Shown here piece by piece: positions 29,501 to 32,009 of a stretch of DNA of 32,009 bases (its first letter is position 1; each line of letters starts with the position of its first letter). The stretch is from positions 1-32,009 of the forward strand of contig DASRIS010000152.1 in assembly GCA_035649895.1 (NCBI GenBank), written 5' to 3'. The translations under genes were made by a program, and so were the position numbers. The DNA is from DASSUC01 sp035649895 (GTDB lineage: Bacteria; Actinomycetota; Actinomycetes; Mycobacteriales; Micromonosporaceae). The notes below the pieces were generated by a model. The model was not told the origin of the DNA and made no database searches. It saw only the letters and a list, made by a program, of their open reading frames with translations.

Positions 29501-29572
29501 CGACGTGCTGAGGCGACGCTGCTGAGAACGCCGGCCGTGGCGCCCGCCGGGGTCGGTGCGCGCGTCGGCGCG

Positions 29573-29578
29573 TACACT
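29573..29578 (+). promoter_or_regulatory. rpsB promoter -10 element
   Basis: TACACT stands out in GC-rich sequence 174 bases before the rpsB start and fits the TAnnnT pattern. No clear -35 box is seen. The predicted start near 29585 leaves a long leader. Confidence 0.5.
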
Positions 29579-29622
29579 CGATGACCGGCGACCACATCAG
29601 TGGTCGACCTCGCGCGTCCTCT

Positions 29623-29703
29623 CCGCGACCCGTCGCGGGGCGACGGCCGCCCTGGTCCCGGGCAACCGGGTCAACCACGGCCGGTGACCGGACGCCAGGG
29701 CGG
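29623..29703 (+). promoter_or_regulatory. structured rpsB leader (multi-stem RNA fold)
   Basis: Several exact complementary segments nest together. CCGCCCTGG (29647-29655) pairs with CCAGGGCGG (29695-29703) as a closing stem. Inside lie CCCGG-GCAA-CCGGG (29657-29670), a hairpin with a GNRA-type tetraloop, and CCGG-TGA-CCGG (29681-29691). A separate hairpin, CCGCGAC-CC-GTCGCGG, precedes them (29623-29638). The overall shape is like a three-way junction, as used in ribosomal-protein leaders that bind their own product. The role is inferred from the fold; no known family was recognised. Confidence 0.5.
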
Positions 29704-29751
29704 CGGCCGCCGGCCAGCCGCGACAACCAGGGGACCAAGGAGCACTTGATC

Positions 29752-30567
29752 ATGGCCGTAGTGACCATGCGCCAACTACTGGAGAGCGGCGTCCACTTCG
29801 GGCACCAGACCCGCCGGTGGAACCCGAAGATGAAGCGCTATATCTTCACCGAGCGTAACGGGATCTACATCATCGACCTGCGCCAGACGCTCGACTACAT
29901 CGAGAAGGCGTACAGCTTCATCCGTGGCACCGTGGCCGAGGGCGGCGCCGTGCTCTTCGTGGGCACGAAGAAGCAGGCCCAGGAGGCCATCGCGGAGCAG
30001 GCGACGCGCGTGGGCATGCCCTACGTCAACCACCGCTGGCTCGGCGGCATGCTGACGAACTTCCAGACGGTGCACAAGCGGCTCCAGCGGATGAAGGAGC
30101 TGGAGGCGATCGAGCAGACGGGCGCCGCCGCCGGGTACACCAAGAAGGAGACCCTGCAGCTCACGCGCGAGAAGGACAAGCTCACCAGGACGCTGGGCGG
30201 CCTGCGGGACATGCAGCGGGTGCCGGCGGCGATCTGGGTCGTGGACACCAAGAAGGAGCACATCGCGGTTGACGAGGCCCGCAAGCTCGGCATCCCGGTC
30301 ATCGCGGTGCTCGACACCAACTGCGACCCGGACGAGGTCGACTTCCCGATCCCGGGCAACGACGACGCGATCCGTTCTGCCGCCCTGCTCACCCGGGTGG
30401 TCGCCGACGGGGTCGCCGACGGGCTGATCGCCAGGTCCGGCAAGGCGCTGCGCACCGACGAGAAGCCGGCGCCGGGCATCCTCGCCGCGGACGAGCCGCT
30501 CGCGGAGTGGGAGCGCGAGCTGCTCGGGGGCAGCACCGAGCAGCCGGCCACCGCCGCCGCCGAGTAG
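29752..30567 (+). CDS. rpsB: 30S ribosomal protein S2
   Basis: S2 joins late in 30S assembly and is needed for S1 binding where S1 exists. The frame is open from 29581, but the conserved start is the ATG at 29752 (MAVVTMRQLLESGVHFGHQTRRWNPKM), with AAGGAG nine bases upstream; the product has 271 residues. Family segments KRYIFTERNGIYIIDLRQT, GTKKQAQEAI, YVNHRWLGGMLTNFQT and IPVIAVLDTNCDPDEVDFPIPGNDDAIRS are intact. An acidic, Ala-rich tail of about 35 residues follows, as in other actinobacteria. It begins the rpsB-tsf-pyrH group. Confidence 0.98.
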   Translation: MAVVTMRQLLESGVHFGHQTRRWNPKMKRYIFTERNGIYIIDLRQTLDYIEKAYSFIRGTVAEGGAVLFVGTKKQAQEAIAEQATRVGMPYVNHRWLGGMLTNFQTVHKRLQRMKELEAIEQTGAAAGYTKKETLQLTREKDKLTRTLGGLRDMQRVPAAIWVVDTKKEHIAVDEARKLGIPVIAVLDTNCDPDEVDFPIPGNDDAIRSAALLTRVVADGVADGLIARSGKALRTDEKPAPGILAADEPLAEWERELLGGSTEQPATAAAE

Positions 30568-30637
30568 CACCCGCTGGACCAGCTTCACGCCCCATCCACG
30601 CCCCAGCTACAAGGCGCCGTGCCGCGGCAGGCTCGGC

Positions 30638-30677
30638 GAGGTCGCAACCACTGAAGTGAGATCGCAACCACCGAAGA
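30638..30677 (+). repeat. 20-base tandem repeat in the tsf leader
   Basis: Two adjacent 20-base units begin at 30638 and 30658 (GAGGTCGCAACCACTGAAGT and GAGATCGCAACCACCGAAGA, 17 of 20 matches). The second runs into the purine-rich ribosome site of tsf. A duplication may have doubled a leader element. Confidence 0.7.
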
Positions 30678-30684
30678 GAGAGAC

Positions 30685-31518
30685 ATGTCCAACTTCACCG
30701 CTGCGGATGTCAAGAAGCTCCGCGACCTTACCGGTGCCGGCATGATGGACTGCAAGAAGGCGCTGGAAGAGGCCGCCGGCGACTTCGACAAGGCCGTCGA
30801 GATCCTGCGTGTCAAGGGTGCCAAGGACGTCGGCAAGCGGGCCGGTCGTACCGCCGCCAACGGCCTGGTCGCCCACTCCGGCAACGCCCTGCTGGAGCTC
30901 AACTGCGAGACCGACTTCGTCGCCAAGAACACCGACTTCATCGCGCTGGCGCAGCGGCTGGTCGAGCACGCTATGGCCACCCGCCCCGCCGACGTGCAGG
31001 GGCTGCTCGGCTCGGAGCTGGACGGCCGTACGGTCGCCGACACCGTCCAGGCCGAGTCCGCCCGGATCGGGGAGAAGCTCGTCGTGAACCGCTTCGGCGT
31101 CCTCGACGGCCCGGTCGCGGTGTACCTGCACCGCAAGGACCCGAGCCTGCCGCCCCAGGTGGGCGTGATGGTCGAGTACCGCGGCCTGACAGGAAGCGAC
31201 GAGGCGGCGCTCTCGGACGCGCGGGGCGTGGCCATGCAGATCGCCGCGATGCGGCCGAAGTACCTCACCCGCGACGAGGTGCCCGCCGATGTGGTCGAGT
31301 CCGAGCGGCGCATCGCCGAGCAGACCGCCCGCGAGGAGGGCAAGCCGGAACTGGCGATACCGAAGATTGTCGATGGCCGCGTGAACGCCTTCTTCAAGGA
31401 CTTCGTGCTCGTCGAGCAGGCTTCGGTCACGGACCAGAAGAAGACTGTGCAGCAGGTGATGGACGAGGCGGGCATCACGGTGAGCCGCTTCATCCGCTTC
31501 GAGGTCGGCCAGGCCTGA
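30685..31518 (+). CDS. tsf: translation elongation factor Ts
   Basis: EF-Ts is the nucleotide exchange factor of EF-Tu. The 277-residue product starts at the ATG at 30685 after GAGAGAGA. The N-terminal UBA-like part (FTAADVKKLRDLTGAGMMDCKKALEEA), the TDFVAKN motif that contacts EF-Tu (NCETDFVAKNTDF), the core domain with its HRKDPSLPPQVGVMVEYRG strands, and the C-terminal segment FFKDFVLVEQASVTD are all present. Length is normal for actinobacteria. It lies 117 bases after rpsB; a strong hairpin terminator follows. Confidence 0.98.
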   Translation: MSNFTAADVKKLRDLTGAGMMDCKKALEEAAGDFDKAVEILRVKGAKDVGKRAGRTAANGLVAHSGNALLELNCETDFVAKNTDFIALAQRLVEHAMATRPADVQGLLGSELDGRTVADTVQAESARIGEKLVVNRFGVLDGPVAVYLHRKDPSLPPQVGVMVEYRGLTGSDEAALSDARGVAMQIAAMRPKYLTRDEVPADVVESERRIAEQTAREEGKPELAIPKIVDGRVNAFFKDFVLVEQASVTDQKKTVQQVMDEAGITVSRFIRFEVGQA

Positions 31519-31600
31519 GCCGAGCCGTTCAGGTGAGGCGCAGGCGGAGGCGAGGCGGCCAGAGGGCCAGGGCCAAGCCGAGCTGGAAGTGATCGCTGAC

Positions 31601-31641
31601 GAGGAGGCCGCGGTGCATGCTCCACCCACCGCGGCCTCCTC
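31601..31641 (+). terminator. strong hairpin terminator between tsf and pyrH
   Basis: A perfect 15-base stem (31601-31615 with 31627-31641, GAGGAGGCCGCGGTG and its complement) closes an 11-base loop. No T-tract follows, as is usual in high-GC actinobacteria. It should end rpsB-tsf transcription or reduce read-through into pyrH. Confidence 0.75.
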
Positions 31642-31716
31642 GTCGCATAGGGTCAAGCGGAGGACAGCCGGCGCCGTTTCGCCGGTAGGACGGCAGCCGG
31701 TAGGAAGGCAGGCGGC

Positions 31717-32009
31717 ATGACGCGGACGACGGTTGAGCCTCGCGAGCCTGGCGGGATGCCGCGGGACCTGCCCCGGCGGGTGGTCCTCAAGCTCTCCGGC
31801 GAGGTCTTCGGCGGCGGCGAGGTCGGCGTGGACCCCGACGTCGTCCAAGGGGTGGCCCGGCAGGTCGCCGCCGTGGTACGGCGGGGTGTGCAGGTCGCGG
31901 CAGTGGTCGGCGGCGGTAACTTCTTCCGCGGCGAGGAGCTGCAACGACGGGGCATGGACCGGGCCCGCGGCGACTACATGGGCATGCTCGGCACCGTGAT
32001 GAACTGCCT
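31717..32009 (+). CDS. pyrH: UMP kinase PyrH, N-terminal part (runs off right edge)
   Basis: UMP kinase makes UDP from UMP. From the ATG at 31717 the frame is open to the window end (97 codons). The bacterial PyrH amino-acid-kinase start is clear: RRVVLKLSGEVFGG (phosphate loop), QVAAVVGGGNFFRGEEL and then DYMGMLGTVMN, all conserved. About 15 extra N-terminal residues (TRTTVEPREPGG) precede the core; an ATG at 31756 would give a shorter form starting MPRDLPRR. The rpsB-tsf-pyrH order is typical of bacteria. The terminator before it suggests separate or attenuated transcription. The C-terminal UMP site is outside the window. Confidence 0.95.
   Translation, partial: MTRTTVEPREPGGMPRDLPRRVVLKLSGEVFGGGEVGVDPDVVQGVARQVAAVVRRGVQVAAVVGGGNFFRGEELQRRGMDRARGDYMGMLGTVMNC

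Noticed and set aside
1..32009. tRNA, rRNA or insertion sequences
   Set aside because: No cloverleaf with a GTTC-type T loop, no rRNA-like segment, no transposase frame and no terminal inverted repeats were found by eye; a tRNA scan would settle this.

Overview
The window is high-GC DNA from an actinobacterium. The evidence is strong GC bias at third codon positions, frequent GTG starts, stop/start overlaps of the ATGA type, TAnnnT promoters placed 6-9 nt before start codons, and the gene order ffh ... rpsP-KH-rimM-trmD-rplS-lepB-lepB-rnhB-DUF2469 followed by yraN-comM-dprA-xerC and rpsB-tsf-pyrH. A ProRS gene just before rpsP and a SigE-family sigma factor fit Micromonosporales best, but this placement is an inference from gene order and not from a search.

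Bases 1-7963 look like an accessory, probably anti-phage or conflict, region. On the minus strand lies a tightly overlapped operon: a DUF559-type nuclease (1118-2152), a small winged-helix protein (490-1128) and the N-terminal part of a P-loop ATPase that runs off the left edge (1-493). Divergently transcribed is a two-gene unit: a small Trypco1-type protein (2384-2719) and a 1354-residue protein with an intact trypsin-like protease, a STAND/NACHT NTPase and about 14 WD40 blades (2725-6789). A Fic protein with an N-terminal inhibitory motif and a C-terminal HTH follows (6902-7963).

From 8109 the window becomes housekeeping DNA. First come a SigE-type sigma factor and its overlapping membrane-anchored partner, then ffh, a Uma2-type nuclease, an amidohydrolase and an archaeal/eukaryotic-type proS. 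The rpsP-KH-rimM-trmD group is translationally coupled, followed by rplS, two overlapping type I signal peptidases, a Nudix hydrolase, rnhB, DUF2469 and a secreted M23-fold protein. These genes link ribosome and tRNA maturation to SRP targeting and export.

From 22103 to 28697 the genes are on the minus strand: yraN-comM-dprA (each overlapping the next by 1-4 nt) and xerC form one unit, with a class V aminotransferase beyond it and a decaying DUF2332 gene before it. The right end returns to the plus strand with a small membrane protein, a long structured leader before rpsB, then tsf, a strong hairpin terminator and the start of pyrH.

The most interesting items are the Trypco1/trypsin-STAND-WD40 module, the truncated nuclease-wHTH-ATPase operon opposite it, the folded rpsB and rpsP leaders, and the frame-disrupted DUF2332 gene.
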